A DNA stretch of 64,000 nt. Source: Leptospira broomii serovar Hurstbridge str. 5399. Its GTDB lineage: Bacteria > Spirochaetota > Leptospiria > Leptospirales > Leptospiraceae. The DNA lies in contig NZ_AHMO02000008.1 in the NCBI RefSeq assembly GCF_000243715.2, positions 1,723,001 to 1,787,000 on the forward strand, read 5' to 3'. Of the stretch, positions 48,475 to 58,575 are shown one piece after another. Within the stretch, counting starts at the first letter, position 1, and each line of letters starts with the position of its first letter. The position numbers were made by a program, and so were the translations under genes. The notes under the pieces were generated by a model. It did no database searches. It was not told where the DNA came from and saw only the letters and a list, made by a program, of their open reading frames with translations.

Positions 48475-48673
48475 GACTAGAATTCCTTTCAACTAAAAGA
48501 CTAGAATGGGCAAATTTAGCTGGGTACAAAGATTGGTTCCGGTAATGGATTTCAATAAATCACCCAAAAATGAAACGCGTATGTCCGAATCAAGGCGGGT
48601 GAAAAGCAAATGTTTTAACTCTTTTTTGCGAATTCACCCTAAGTTTCTTCCAGGAAGCATCGACATTATTAAT

Positions 48674-49981
48674 ATGGCTTCCTTGCTTCGCAGTTTGCTA
48701 ACGTTACTGATAATAGTTCCCGTTTCTATTTTTTCGGAAGAAGCGACTCTTTTTCGATGGAAGCTTAAAACCGGAGACGACTTAGAGCTAAACGAGTATC
48801 ATAAAGTTCAGGCTCGCCAAGGTAATAGGATTATTCGGCGCGAAGATAAGAATAGAATCGTGTTAAGAACCGAGAAATGCGATTCGGAAGGTTGTGAATT
48901 AGCTGGAATTTTCAACACCTATACTAAGTTTCCGCAAGTAGATCCCGCATTCTACAAGGATAGAACCTACAAAAGCAGATTTCTCTTAACGGAGCTCGGA
49001 GAATACAAAGTTCCTGCAAAATACATTATGCCGAATCTACGCTCGCTTCCTAGTTTTTCAGAGACTGCAGTTGAAACGGGAAGCGAATGGACCAAACCGG
49101 CGACCGAAAGCTTTCAATTTTCGCAATCGAGGATGGAAATTCCGGTTCAAGCCAAGTACACTTTTAAGGGAACCCAAGATTGGGCCTATGCAAACGAAAA
49201 TGGTAGAGCTCAATTAATAGAATATACGTATACGCTCTTACATGATTCGGAGGTCTCTGCCGCCGGAGTCCCTTATAAGATTTACGGATTTGCAAAGGGA
49301 CAAGTTTATTTCGATGCTGATGCGGGAATTCCCCAATATAAACATATTCAATTAGTTTATACGTTTCTCTATCCGAACGGGATCTCGCAAGAAATGTCTT
49401 TTGATATTCATGGGCTGTATTCAAAACAAAGAAGTTTGAGCGAACCAGATAAGGATCAAATTGCGGAAGAAGTAAAAAAAATACTCGGGCCTATGCGGGG
49501 AAGACCCTCACAGCCGGTAGGAAAGAAATCTACTGCGATCGGAAACGGGTTGCACTGGCCCGAGTGGGAAGAGGGGCCGGCTAAAGATCAACCGGCAAAT
49601 CGCCCCCCTGTCGAAGTGCGCAAATCCGAAGAAGGCGTTACACTATCTTTGGATAATCTTTTATTCGATACGAATCGCTCCGATCTTCAGGAATCTTCCA
49701 AAGAAATAATCTCGAAGATCGCCGATGTGCTTAAAAAATATCCAGATAAGGAAATTCGTATCAGCGGTCATACGGACGATCGAGGGAGCCAAGAATATAA
49801 TTTAAAACTTTCTCAAGAAAGAGCTCTTTCGGTACTGAAGGAGCTTCGGGATGCTCATGGCATAGAGCAGGCTCGAATGTCTTATCGCGGATACGGAAAA
49901 TCTAAGCCGATTTCCGACAACTCATCGGAAGAATCGAGAGCTAAGAATCGAAGGGTAGACATCACCATTGTTTTGGATTAG
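48674..49981 (+). CDS. Exported OmpA-domain protein
   Basis: I chose the ATG at 48674, giving 435 residues with a signal peptide (MASLLRSLLTLLIIVPVSIF then SEE). A longer frame from 48506 adds an unlikely basic extension. Residues about 25-300 are a beta-rich unknown region. The C-terminal OmpA/MotB peptidoglycan-binding domain (about 320-433) contains LDNLLFDTNRSDL, ISGHTDDRGSQEYNLKLSQERA and NRRVDITIVL. It probably links the outer membrane or periplasm to peptidoglycan; two cysteines (KCDSEGCEL) could form a disulfide. Confidence 0.85.
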   Translation: MASLLRSLLTLLIIVPVSIFSEEATLFRWKLKTGDDLELNEYHKVQARQGNRIIRREDKNRIVLRTEKCDSEGCELAGIFNTYTKFPQVDPAFYKDRTYKSRFLLTELGEYKVPAKYIMPNLRSLPSFSETAVETGSEWTKPATESFQFSQSRMEIPVQAKYTFKGTQDWAYANENGRAQLIEYTYTLLHDSEVSAAGVPYKIYGFAKGQVYFDADAGIPQYKHIQLVYTFLYPNGISQEMSFDIHGLYSKQRSLSEPDKDQIAEEVKKILGPMRGRPSQPVGKKSTAIGNGLHWPEWEEGPAKDQPANRPPVEVRKSEEGVTLSLDNLLFDTNRSDLQESSKEIISKIADVLKKYPDKEIRISGHTDDRGSQEYNLKLSQERALSVLKELRDAHGIEQARMSYRGYGKSKPISDNSSEESRAKNRRVDITIVLD

Positions 49982-50077
49982 CGACTTGGCAATATTGATC
50001 GGTCAGTTAACGATTTTGTATAAATGATTTGAGTATTCTATTTTTATTAATCGATTCGGTAGGTTCCGGAATTCGAT

Positions 50078-52474
50078 CTATTCGTGAATATATCCCCAAC
50101 TTTCCAGAACTTTTCGGACTTCTTTTCCTAAAGCTGCTTGGCCGGGGGAATCGGAATTTCCGGACAGTCCGGCGTCATTATAGATGTAAGGAACGGTCGA
50201 AGAGCGAAATTCGTAAGGAAGTTTAGAAGACGCTACCGTTTCGGGGGAGGTTGCATAAACCCGATTTCCCGCCTCGGGAGAAAATCCCCACTTTCCGGAT
50301 TTATAATTCTCTAATCTGCCGTCTTTCCATAAGGAAAGCCTAAATCGAAATGTCGGCTCAACCGTATCTATTCTTAATACGACCTCTTTTCCCGGCGACT
50401 GAGTTACCTTTAAGGATAGATTTCGGTGTTCAGATCGAACGGTTTCAAAAGGAGAATCCGAGTAATATCGATAAATTCCACCGTCTACGAAGAGATCGAT
50501 CTTACGCACGATTGCTTTGTCCGAGGCCGGTAATTTTAGGACGAATGAATTCTTTTTTAAACTATTGGAAGCCAGAAGATCTCTCGCTTTTTGCAGCAAT
50601 GGGGATTTTTCCGGAGCCAGATTTTTCATTTCTTGAGGATCGGAGATAAGATCGTAAAGTTCTTCCGGCATGGAATGCGGAGCTCCTTCTCTTGTTCGAC
50701 GAACGGTATCGTAGCCGGGATATCTACGTATTAACTTTAATTCTTCCGTTCGGATCGATTCTGAAAATCTTCCTTCGGTATAAACGACTTCCTCAAAATC
50801 CCGTCCCTTCTCTCCGAACATGGCCGGAGAATAATCGGATCCGGAGCAGGAACTTTCGGAGCACGGAAAGCCCATTGCCCCCGCTAGCGTCGGAAATAAG
50901 GAGAGTAGGGAAACCTGTTTCTCGAATTTCCACTTCTTGATCCGAGACTTGGACGATTCGGGGGGATGTAAAATCCAAGGAACGCGTATTTCCTCTTCGT
51001 AATGACTTTCTCCATGAGCATGAAGATTTTCGGCTACGAAATGATGGTGATAGTAATGTTCCATCTCCTGCAGTTCGCCGTGATCCGCTACGACGGCGAT
51101 CCAGGTTTTATCGTAAACGCCGTTCCTCTTGGCTTCGTCTAGAATTTTACCGATGACTTCGTCCGTATATAAGATTTCCGCCATGTATTTTCGAACATAA
51201 GGGTCGTACCGTTTCCATATTTCTGCAGGAACGGATTTTTCCAACGCTTCCAGATATTTTCGTTCAGGTAAATACGGGTAATGCGGGGTGTTAATATTTA
51301 TGTGAAGAAAAAATCTTCGATCCCTATTTTCTCTCAAGAACTTTATGGATTCGTTAAGTATGAGTTCCGTATCCGCCCTGTCTTTTCCCGGTTGAAACAG
51401 TCTATGAAATCCCAGATCTACGCCGACACCGGTATAGTCTAGTAGAAAAACGTTATTCATTAAACTTGCGGTTACAAAGCCGACGTTTCTGAGATGGTTT
51501 ACAAGGGTTTCCGGATTTTTGGAGTAAAAAATCTTCCTATGTAAATTCGTGGAATAGAACCAAGCGTTCCCCATTCCAAGTTCCGAAGCGATCTTGGATG
51601 TGAAAAAGGATAACATGGACGGTTTTGTCCAATTTCCATTGGCGAAAGCTTTTTCGAACACGATCGATTGAGAAGCTAAGCGATCCAACGCTGGGCTTGT
51701 GGGGACAGGCGAGCCGCCGTAACCGAGGCGATCCGGGCGCAAGGCGTCAACGACGATCAGGATAAGGTTTTCCTTGGGACCCCAATCGCTAGGCGAAAAT
51801 ACTTTCGAAAATAAAAGCGGTTCTCCGATAAAAACGAAGGAATCTTTTTCGATCGGAATCCAACGAAAACTCCAGTTCGGCTTCTTCTCCGAGATTAGTA
51901 GTTTAGCGACATTTCCTACTAACGGAATTTTAAATTCTTTCCACGAGTCTCCCTGTCCCGCGATCGTTTCGTTGAAAACGATTTCGTTTCCGAGTTTGAT
52001 TTCTAATCTTCCCGAGGATCGAATCCTTTCTCCTTTTGCCGAGAGTATTGTTGCGGAAAAAGAGAATATGATGTCGTTTTCGGATGCGAGTCTCGCTTCT
52101 TTTTTTGTAAACTCGGAAGAGATGGTACAATCTCCGCCTTCGAATAGAAAGAGGCTATCCCTTGAATCGTTTAGTAGATTTTCCTTATCTAACAATATCG
52201 TAAACTGTAGATTTCTCCAACGGTCTTGACTCGACAGATCGGAATATCGTGCTGGGTTTTTCTTATAATGAAAGGCGATCTTTTTAATTTCTTTTTCCGC
52301 ATCGCCTTTGCATGCGCTTCCTATTTTAGAGAGCGATCTCAATCCATCCCAGACAGGAAGGTTTACGCTTTCGTCTCCGAAAGATCGTGAAATGATTTTT
52401 CGACAGTTCGGAGCACAAAGTAAAATTCCTAGTAGGAAAAAACCGAAACGTTGGTAATATTTATTTGGAATCAT
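50078..52474 (-). CDS. Sulfatase/alkaline-phosphatase-superfamily lipoprotein with Thr nucleophile
   Basis: The 798-residue protein starts with a hydrophobic signal ending LLGILLCAPNC, consistent with lipidation. The catalytic domain (about 225-600) has IVVDALRPDRLG (metal-binding Asp), NGNWTKPSM where the usual Cys/Ser of sulfatases is Thr283, HININTPHYPY, VADHGEL, and HGESHYEEEIRVPW. A Thr at this site is typical of phosphoethanolamine or glycerolphosphate transferases and related hydrolases. It is not typical of formylglycine sulfatases, so phosphotransfer or hydrolysis of envelope lipids or glycans is a reasonable guess. The last 200 residues are beta-rich. Confidence 0.85.
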   Translation of the reverse strand: MIPNKYYQRFGFFLLGILLCAPNCRKIISRSFGDESVNLPVWDGLRSLSKIGSACKGDAEKEIKKIAFHYKKNPARYSDLSSQDRWRNLQFTILLDKENLLNDSRDSLFLFEGGDCTISSEFTKKEARLASENDIIFSFSATILSAKGERIRSSGRLEIKLGNEIVFNETIAGQGDSWKEFKIPLVGNVAKLLISEKKPNWSFRWIPIEKDSFVFIGEPLLFSKVFSPSDWGPKENLILIVVDALRPDRLGYGGSPVPTSPALDRLASQSIVFEKAFANGNWTKPSMLSFFTSKIASELGMGNAWFYSTNLHRKIFYSKNPETLVNHLRNVGFVTASLMNNVFLLDYTGVGVDLGFHRLFQPGKDRADTELILNESIKFLRENRDRRFFLHININTPHYPYLPERKYLEALEKSVPAEIWKRYDPYVRKYMAEILYTDEVIGKILDEAKRNGVYDKTWIAVVADHGELQEMEHYYHHHFVAENLHAHGESHYEEEIRVPWILHPPESSKSRIKKWKFEKQVSLLSLFPTLAGAMGFPCSESSCSGSDYSPAMFGEKGRDFEEVVYTEGRFSESIRTEELKLIRRYPGYDTVRRTREGAPHSMPEELYDLISDPQEMKNLAPEKSPLLQKARDLLASNSLKKNSFVLKLPASDKAIVRKIDLFVDGGIYRYYSDSPFETVRSEHRNLSLKVTQSPGKEVVLRIDTVEPTFRFRLSLWKDGRLENYKSGKWGFSPEAGNRVYATSPETVASSKLPYEFRSSTVPYIYNDAGLSGNSDSPGQAALGKEVRKVLESWGYIHE

Positions 52475-52682
52475 GAACGGAAAACAGGTACACGATTCTT
52501 TATCCTCTTTGTCTTACAACTCGAAACCGATCAGGCGAACAGTATTCGGTGAACGTTTGTTCTGAACGGCCGAGCCTTAGAAAGGAAAAAGCAATAGACC
52601 GGAAGACTCCGAGGTAAAAAATTAGGGCGGTTAAGCACCACCTCCTATATGGGAGGATCACGATCCAAATTAGGAAAGGATT

Positions 52683-53135
<453 letters not shown>

Positions 53136-53148
53136 TTGGAGGAAATCT

Positions 53149-53565
53149 ATGAGCAAAATAGAATTTGATAAATTCGAAATCGGGCAGGAACTTCCTCCCT
53201 TAAAAACGGACGTTATTACTCACGCGAATCTGGTCCGTTATGCCGGTGCAAGCGGGGACTTTAATCCGATTCATAATGATCCCGACTTTGCACGTAAGAC
53301 CGGACTCGACGGAACTATCGCACACGGAATGTTTGTTATGGCGCAAATCGGAAGACTTTGTACCGCTTGGGTCGACCAGAAGCAAATCAAGGAATTCGGC
53401 GTAACGTTTAAAGCGATGACTAAGCCGGGACAAAGATTGACGTGCAGCGGTAAAGTAAAACGTAAAAAGGAAGAAAACGGAGAAAAGTTGTTAGTCGTGG
53501 CTGTGGAAGCCGCAGACGATTCCGGCGAAGTAAAGGCTTCGGGAGAAATGATCGTAGCTTGTTAA
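53149..53565 (+). CDS. MaoC/HadB-like catalytic hydroxyacyl dehydratase subunit
   Basis: The 138-residue hot-dog dehydratase has the hydratase-2 signature ASGDFNPIHNDPDFARKTGL with the catalytic Asp and His pair, followed by GTIAHGMFVMAQIGR. Starting at an ATG with GGAGG six bases upstream, it is translated right after the HadA-like subunit and followed by a strong terminator, so the two form a closed unit. Mycobacterial HadAB dehydrates long-chain hydroxyacyl-ACP; R-specific enoyl-CoA hydratase activity is the alternative. Confidence 0.9.
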   Translation: MSKIEFDKFEIGQELPPLKTDVITHANLVRYAGASGDFNPIHNDPDFARKTGLDGTIAHGMFVMAQIGRLCTAWVDQKQIKEFGVTFKAMTKPGQRLTCSGKVKRKKEENGEKLLVVAVEAADDSGEVKASGEMIVAC

Positions 53566-53591
53566 TCAAACTTTTAACGATTCTTTTATTC

Positions 53592-53616
53592 AGGACCTCT
53601 TCGGAGGTCCTTTTTA
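53592..53616 (+). terminator. Terminator after the HadAB-like pair
   Basis: AGGACCTC and GAGGTCCT form a perfect 8-bp stem with a TTCG tetraloop, followed by TTTTTATTTT. Confidence 0.9.
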
Positions 53617-53695
53617 TTTTAACTCGGGACAAAATTCTAAGTTCCGTAAGCGGGAAAAAAACTTTTCCTCAAGAGACAGGAAATTCAAAATCAAT

Positions 53696-55813
53696 TCAGC
53701 GGGAAGTTTCGATTAGTGGAGCGGATTGCGCTACTCGGTCCTGAGTCGATTCGATTGCGATAATCGTAATATCATCGTATCTTTGTTCGTCCCCGCGAGA
53801 ACGTTCTTCCATCGCTACGAGTTCCTCTAGAAGTTCCTGCAAATTCGAAGAAGCCATGGACGTCGCTTTGATCGCTATAGAATCCACGGTGCTCCAGCGA
53901 TTTTCCTTTCTCCGGTTTTCTATAAGCCCGTCCGAGAAAAGTAGAAGACGGCTACCGACGGGAAACGCGAACGTATTGAACTGAATTTCCAAATCATCAA
54001 ATAGTCCGAGAATAGGACCGGTCTTGTGCAGAAGTTCGTAAGTCCCGTCCGGTTTGATCAGAACTTGATCGGGATGTCCTGCTGATGCATAAAGAAGCTC
54101 GCTCTTTTCCAAAAAAATGTCCGCGACAAAGCAGGGAAAGATACTTTCAAGCGTATCGAACTTTCGTAAAAATCTTCCGTTCAATTCTTTTAAGACCTGT
54201 GTCGGGCAATCCAGTTTCTTGAGTTCCTCATACTCGGTCTTCAGCGCCATGGTCATCAAACTGGCCTGTACACCGTGACCTACTGCGTCCGCCAACAGAA
54301 CTCTCACTTTTCCCGGCTTGACTTCGGAAATATCCAAGAAGTCTCCTCCGACTTTTTCCAAAGGTTTATACACGTATTCGAAACGAATTCCTGATATTTC
54401 CCGATCGGGAGGAGTTAGAATCTTCCTCTGAACGTTTTGCGCGATCTCCAACTCGCGATTGATTTGCTGCAGAGTGTCATTAAGAGTTTTTGTTCTGTCT
54501 TCGACCTTTTGTACGAGTTTTTCCTTCATCTCGAATAGTTCCAAATTCATCGTTTGAAGGTCTTCGGTAAGGATTTTTGCTTCCTTATACTTGGATGATC
54601 TATCCGAAGCGATTACTAAAGATTGCAAGAAAACGAAGAATACTAAAGCGAAATGCGAAACTTCGTACGAAGAGACTTTCAATACGTAAGTATAAAATAA
54701 ATCGATACCGATTCCTAAGAATAGTAGACCGGTTCCGTAAAGAATGTACGCCGAGTTGCTTTCCTTATCGAAATCGATCGTATAAATCACATACAAAACG
54801 TATAATATGGTAAATCCCATAAATATATGGAAATACATTATCTTTTCGCTGTTGAACGCCAAGGATCCGAAGAAAGTCGCGACGGTAAAGATAGCGGAAA
54901 CCGCGATCGAGACCCTAACGAATGTTTTCGAAACATAAGGCTCGAAGGTGGTCCAAAAGAACATTAAATAAAACGGAACGCTTACGATTAAGGGAATCTG
55001 ATCCAGCATTTGGATCGCAGGCTGCGGTAGGGAGGGAAAAAACTCCATTAGAAGTTTAGCATTCGTTACTAAGGTTCGAATGCTGATAACCAGACTCATA
55101 AAACCGAAATAAAGTGGGGCCGTGCTGGATCGCAAATAAAGATATAGGGAAATATGATAAAGTCCCATGATTAAGAGGCTTGCGAATGCGAATATATCGG
55201 AAAAAATCGTACGAGTTCGATAACCTTGCATGACTTCCGAAGGACCGATACGAACGGGAGATATGATCCCTCCCTGTCTGGAATAATTATTGGAAACGAA
55301 AATTTCTAGGGAAACTACGTTAGAGGGGGGGATGAACGAAAAAAACTTAGGTTGAACTCTAGGTATCGTCTCTTTTGACGAAGGCGAGGGAGTTCCCGAT
55401 TCTCCCAGGATATTTCCGTCGATATAAAGTCTGTAAGAGGTCAGGATGGAGCCGAGTCCGATCGTTAAAACTTTCCCGACCCACACGTCTGGGATTAAAA
55501 TTCGCAGCCGATAAGTTCCATATCCCAGCTTTTCGTAAGAAGAATGAATTTCCGTTTCGCGATTCCATGCACCCGGTACGGTAATCTTGCTACGGAATGT
55601 CTCCAAAACCTTTCCGGCTTCCTGGCTCCAAAAAAATTCCCATTCTCCGGAAAGATCAACCGGGCCTGAAGAGGCATCGTGAATACCGCGGAGATCGATA
55701 CTACCTTGGTACGCGCGTATATTTTCTTCCTTATGCGACGGAGTCAGCGTAAGAAGAAAGATTAGGAATCCGATCGGTCCTAACAGAAAGAATAAATACT
55801 TAGATATGTGCAT
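53696..55813 (-). CDS. 7TMR-DISM receptor with SpoIIE/PP2C phosphatase
   Basis: The 705-residue sensor has a signal helix (about 5-25), an extracellular beta-sandwich domain (about 38-190, 7TMR-DISMED2-like, VDLSGEWEFFWSQEAGKV and AWNRETEI), seven helices (about 205-400), a coiled coil (about 415-465) and a PP2C/SpoIIE domain (about 470-695). The last carries KVGGDFLDI, ADAVGHGVQASLMT, ASAGHPDQVL, LFSDGLIE and RYDDITIIAI. Metal ligands are intact. It should dephosphorylate a STAS protein in response to an external carbohydrate-like or lipid ligand, but no partner kinase or STAS gene is adjacent; the lone STAS at 5190 is a candidate only by inference. Confidence 0.92.
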   Translation of the reverse strand: MHISKYLFFLLGPIGFLIFLLTLTPSHKEENIRAYQGSIDLRGIHDASSGPVDLSGEWEFFWSQEAGKVLETFRSKITVPGAWNRETEIHSSYEKLGYGTYRLRILIPDVWVGKVLTIGLGSILTSYRLYIDGNILGESGTPSPSSKETIPRVQPKFFSFIPPSNVVSLEIFVSNNYSRQGGIISPVRIGPSEVMQGYRTRTIFSDIFAFASLLIMGLYHISLYLYLRSSTAPLYFGFMSLVISIRTLVTNAKLLMEFFPSLPQPAIQMLDQIPLIVSVPFYLMFFWTTFEPYVSKTFVRVSIAVSAIFTVATFFGSLAFNSEKIMYFHIFMGFTILYVLYVIYTIDFDKESNSAYILYGTGLLFLGIGIDLFYTYVLKVSSYEVSHFALVFFVFLQSLVIASDRSSKYKEAKILTEDLQTMNLELFEMKEKLVQKVEDRTKTLNDTLQQINRELEIAQNVQRKILTPPDREISGIRFEYVYKPLEKVGGDFLDISEVKPGKVRVLLADAVGHGVQASLMTMALKTEYEELKKLDCPTQVLKELNGRFLRKFDTLESIFPCFVADIFLEKSELLYASAGHPDQVLIKPDGTYELLHKTGPILGLFDDLEIQFNTFAFPVGSRLLLFSDGLIENRRKENRWSTVDSIAIKATSMASSNLQELLEELVAMEERSRGDEQRYDDITIIAIESTQDRVAQSAPLIETSR

Positions 55814-56159
55814 GAGGTATAAATACCCAGAGCCATCCTCCGTTCCCTATCGAGAATGAGTCAACCTTTCTCCGCCTAACATGGATATAGGTTTCCCCTC
55901 GATTGGAAAGAAATTATTGCTAAATCCTATTTTTATACAAAGATCTTAAGAATCTTTTACATCCGGAATTCTATGAATTTTATTTTCAATTGTCTGACTC
56001 GTCCATGTTTAATAGACGGCGGTATAAGATACTTCGCTGTTTGCAAAACTCTACTAGCTAAGGAGACGTTTTTTTTCGGAGTTTTAATACTATACGTTAT
56101 GGAAAAAACCGTGGAAAGATGACACTGTATGATAGTTTTCGAAGAGATTTGAGGCAATA
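55814..56159. other. Divergent intergenic region, no gene seen
   Basis: 346 bp between the phosphatase gene (minus) and a patatin gene (plus). Short frames lack coding character and no convincing hairpin terminator was found. Promoters for both genes should lie here. Confidence 0.4.
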
Positions 56160-57056
56160 ATGGGAAATAACGGAAAGCGAAGAATCGGATTAGCCCTCGG
56201 AAGCGGTTCCGCCCGGGGTTGGTCGCATATTGGGGTGATACAGGAGCTCGAGAATCTTGGAATACGCCCGGATATCGTCTGTGGGACCTCCATCGGCTCA
56301 TTAGTCGGTGCGTTTTATTCTGCCGGAAAGCTCCATGCTCTCGAAAGCTGGGTCGAAAGCCTGGAATGGAAAGATATCCTAGGTTTTATGGATTGGACAT
56401 TCGGCGGAGGATTAATTCGGGGAAAGAAACTCTTCGATTTTTTTGCCCAAGAATTCCGTGACGCTGAGATTCATGAATTGACTCTCCCTTACGGTGCTGT
56501 TGCGGCAGATCTTGATACCGGAGTAGAGGTTTGGATCCGAGAGGGGTCCATCTTTGAAGCCGTTCGGGCCTCGATTTCTTTACCCGGTATTTTTACACCG
56601 GTTCTAAAAGATGGACGATGGCTTGTGGACGGAGGTTTAGTAAATCCCGTTCCAGTTTCCCTTTGTAGAGCAATGGGGGCGGATTATGTCATCGCCGTTG
56701 ATTTAAATCAGGACCTTTTGGAAAAGAGAGAAGCGGAAGATAAGAAAGAAATTTCTATCGAGCCAATGTCTCGCTGGAGGTCCTGGACTTCTAAATTTTG
56801 GGGAAGCGATTTGGATGAACACCTTAAAGCGGAAAAAGATGACAAACCCGGAATCATGGAAGTCGTATCCAAAAGCATAAATATCATGCAAATCCGTATT
56901 ACTCGGAGTCGGATGGCGGGAGATCCACCGGATATTTTACTCGCGCCTCGTCTGCGTTATATCGGATTGATGGAATTTCATAGAGGGAAAGAAGCGATCG
57001 CCGAGGGACGCGACATTGTCAGAAAAATGGCTCCAGCTTTAATCATTCCGAAATGA
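56160..57056 (+). CDS. Patatin-like phospholipase (RssA-type)
   Basis: This 298-residue protein has every patatin motif: oxyanion loop LALGSGSARG (11-20), nucleophile GTSIG (Ser44 in CGTSIGSLVGAF) and the dyad DGGLVNPVP (Asp157). No signal peptide, so a cytoplasmic or peripheral membrane enzyme like RssA/YchK is expected, hydrolysing acyl lipids. A GAGG precedes the ATG by 6 bases. It is unlike the minus-strand patatin at 40725, which has a degenerate oxyanion loop. Downstream plus-strand genes (lipoprotein, DUF2062) may be co-transcribed. Confidence 0.9.
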   Translation: MGNNGKRRIGLALGSGSARGWSHIGVIQELENLGIRPDIVCGTSIGSLVGAFYSAGKLHALESWVESLEWKDILGFMDWTFGGGLIRGKKLFDFFAQEFRDAEIHELTLPYGAVAADLDTGVEVWIREGSIFEAVRASISLPGIFTPVLKDGRWLVDGGLVNPVPVSLCRAMGADYVIAVDLNQDLLEKREAEDKKEISIEPMSRWRSWTSKFWGSDLDEHLKAEKDDKPGIMEVVSKSINIMQIRITRSRMAGDPPDILLAPRLRYIGLMEFHRGKEAIAEGRDIVRKMAPALIIPK

Positions 57057-57162
57057 AGTTCCCGATTTAGGGATTGCCACAAAAACCGGGAAGAATAGAA
57101 TCTCAGATGAGTTCTAGACAATCGACGCCAAAACGAATAAAGACGATAATAATACGACTTTC

Positions 57163-57927
57163 ATGAACAAGTTACAAATAATCTTCCTCCTTTTCGTATC
57201 GTTTCCTTTTTCGTCTTGTACGGATAAAGAGGATCCTCCAATTCTCGAAATCAGGGATTTATTGGACTCCGCACATATCGGAGAGTCGATCGAAAAGGCT
57301 AGAGCGCATGCGGAACAATCCGGAAAGACGGATCAAATACATTATCTTCGCGGTTGGATTCAGTATTTAAGAAAAGACGACGATCAAGCCGAAAAAGAAT
57401 ATAAACTTTGTCTAAAGGAAAATCCGGAATCCTACGATTGCCTTCGTGGAATTGGATTGATTCTGCAGCAGCGAAAGCAGTATGTGAAGGCCGAATCAAG
57501 TTTTCAAAAAGCATTAAACGCCGCCGAAACGCAAAAGGATTTCGAAGCGGTATCCATCTTAAGAGTGGATTCCGGAAATCTATTGCTACGCCAAAATCGG
57601 CGTTCCGAAGCGATATTCGAATATAAAAAATCGTTGGAAGCGAAGCAGGACGGTTCCGCTTATTTCGGTCTTGGATTGACTACGCTTTTACAAGGCGATC
57701 GAAAATCTTCCAAAGATTATCTGGAAAAAGGTTTAAAGACTCCTTATAGAGATCTAATTCTTAAAGCGGAAACATATTATTTATTAGCGAAATTGCAATT
57801 TGAATGGGAAAAAAATCCGCGGGCAGCCGCCGTGTCGGCAAAGAAGGCCTTCGAATTGTTTCCGGCAAAGAAAGAATATGCAAAGGCATGGGAGCAATAT
57901 TCGAAAGCAGCTTCCTCGCTCCCATAA
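57163..57927 (+). CDS. TPR-repeat lipoprotein
   Basis: The 254-residue protein starts with a lipoprotein signal (FLLFVSFPFSSCTDKE, lipidated Cys near 19). The mature part is four to five TPR units, for example YLRKDDDQAEKEYKLCLKEN and QRKQYVKAESSFQKALNAA, ending with PAAAVSAKKAFELFPAKKEY-like repeats. TPR lipoproteins of this kind serve as scaffolds in outer-membrane assembly or envelope complexes; the partner is unknown. It ends 12 bp before the DUF2062 gene and is probably co-transcribed. Confidence 0.87.
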   Translation: MNKLQIIFLLFVSFPFSSCTDKEDPPILEIRDLLDSAHIGESIEKARAHAEQSGKTDQIHYLRGWIQYLRKDDDQAEKEYKLCLKENPESYDCLRGIGLILQQRKQYVKAESSFQKALNAAETQKDFEAVSILRVDSGNLLLRQNRRSEAIFEYKKSLEAKQDGSAYFGLGLTTLLQGDRKSSKDYLEKGLKTPYRDLILKAETYYLLAKLQFEWEKNPRAAAVSAKKAFELFPAKKEYAKAWEQYSKAASSLP

Positions 57928-57939
57928 CGTAGGACAATA

Positions 57940-58569
57940 ATGAAATACTTAGCCGCATTGGCGCGAATCGTACATAAACAAATTATACTTCCTTTCCAAG
58001 AGTCGCACGCTCCCGTAAACGAGGTTAGTCTAGGAACTTCAATCGGCTTAATTTGGTCCATGACTCCTCTAATCGGGATCCAAATGTATCTGGGTTTTGC
58101 GACCTGGGTTATTTTACGGATTTTTCGAATTCGCTTTTATTTGCCGATTGCGATCGCAATGATTTGGATCACGAACCCGGTAACGCTTCCGTTTTTTTAT
58201 TATATATTTTATATATTAGGCAAATATTCTCTAATGGCGTTCGGAATCGCTTCCGTCGAGTTGGATTTTAATGTTATATATGAAGTGATGGCCAAGTCCG
58301 AATCGATGGATTTCCTTTCCGGCTTATGGTATTGGTCGGTATTCCTATTGGATAAGATGGGACTTCCTATGTTTGTGGGCGGTTTCGTGGTGGGTCTACC
58401 TTCTGCAATTATCGGATATCCTCTTACGTATCGGCTCTTGAACTCATATCGTTCGACACTTGCGGAAAAAGAAGGAATTACTCTCAGGGAATGGGAAGAG
58501 CGTCACGTAAGAAAGGACATCGGTCTCTTTTCGGCTAGACCATCCTTGAATCAGAAGGAAGGGGTTTAA
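57940..58569 (+). CDS. DUF2062-family membrane protein
   Basis: The 209-residue protein has the DUF2062 pattern: an amphipathic N-terminus, the glycine/proline motif LGTSIGLIWSMTPLIGIQMYLG, helix YLPIAIAMIWITNPVTLPFFYY (conserved W-I-T-N-P-x-T-x-P), and a C-terminal pair of helices with VGGFVVGLPSAIIGYPLTYRL. The family's biochemical role is not established. AGGAC precedes the ATG. It converges with panE, whose stop lies 6 bp away. Confidence 0.88.
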   Translation: MKYLAALARIVHKQIILPFQESHAPVNEVSLGTSIGLIWSMTPLIGIQMYLGFATWVILRIFRIRFYLPIAIAMIWITNPVTLPFFYYIFYILGKYSLMAFGIASVELDFNVIYEVMAKSESMDFLSGLWYWSVFLLDKMGLPMFVGGFVVGLPSAIIGYPLTYRLLNSYRSTLAEKEGITLREWEERHVRKDIGLFSARPSLNQKEGV

Positions 58570-58575
58570 GTTTCT

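Noticed and set aside
52641..52656. CCTCC/GGAGG hairpin in the leader of the HadA-like gene as a riboswitch
   Set aside because: Only a 5-bp stem without further conserved structure; the true ribosome site AAAGGATT lies outside it.
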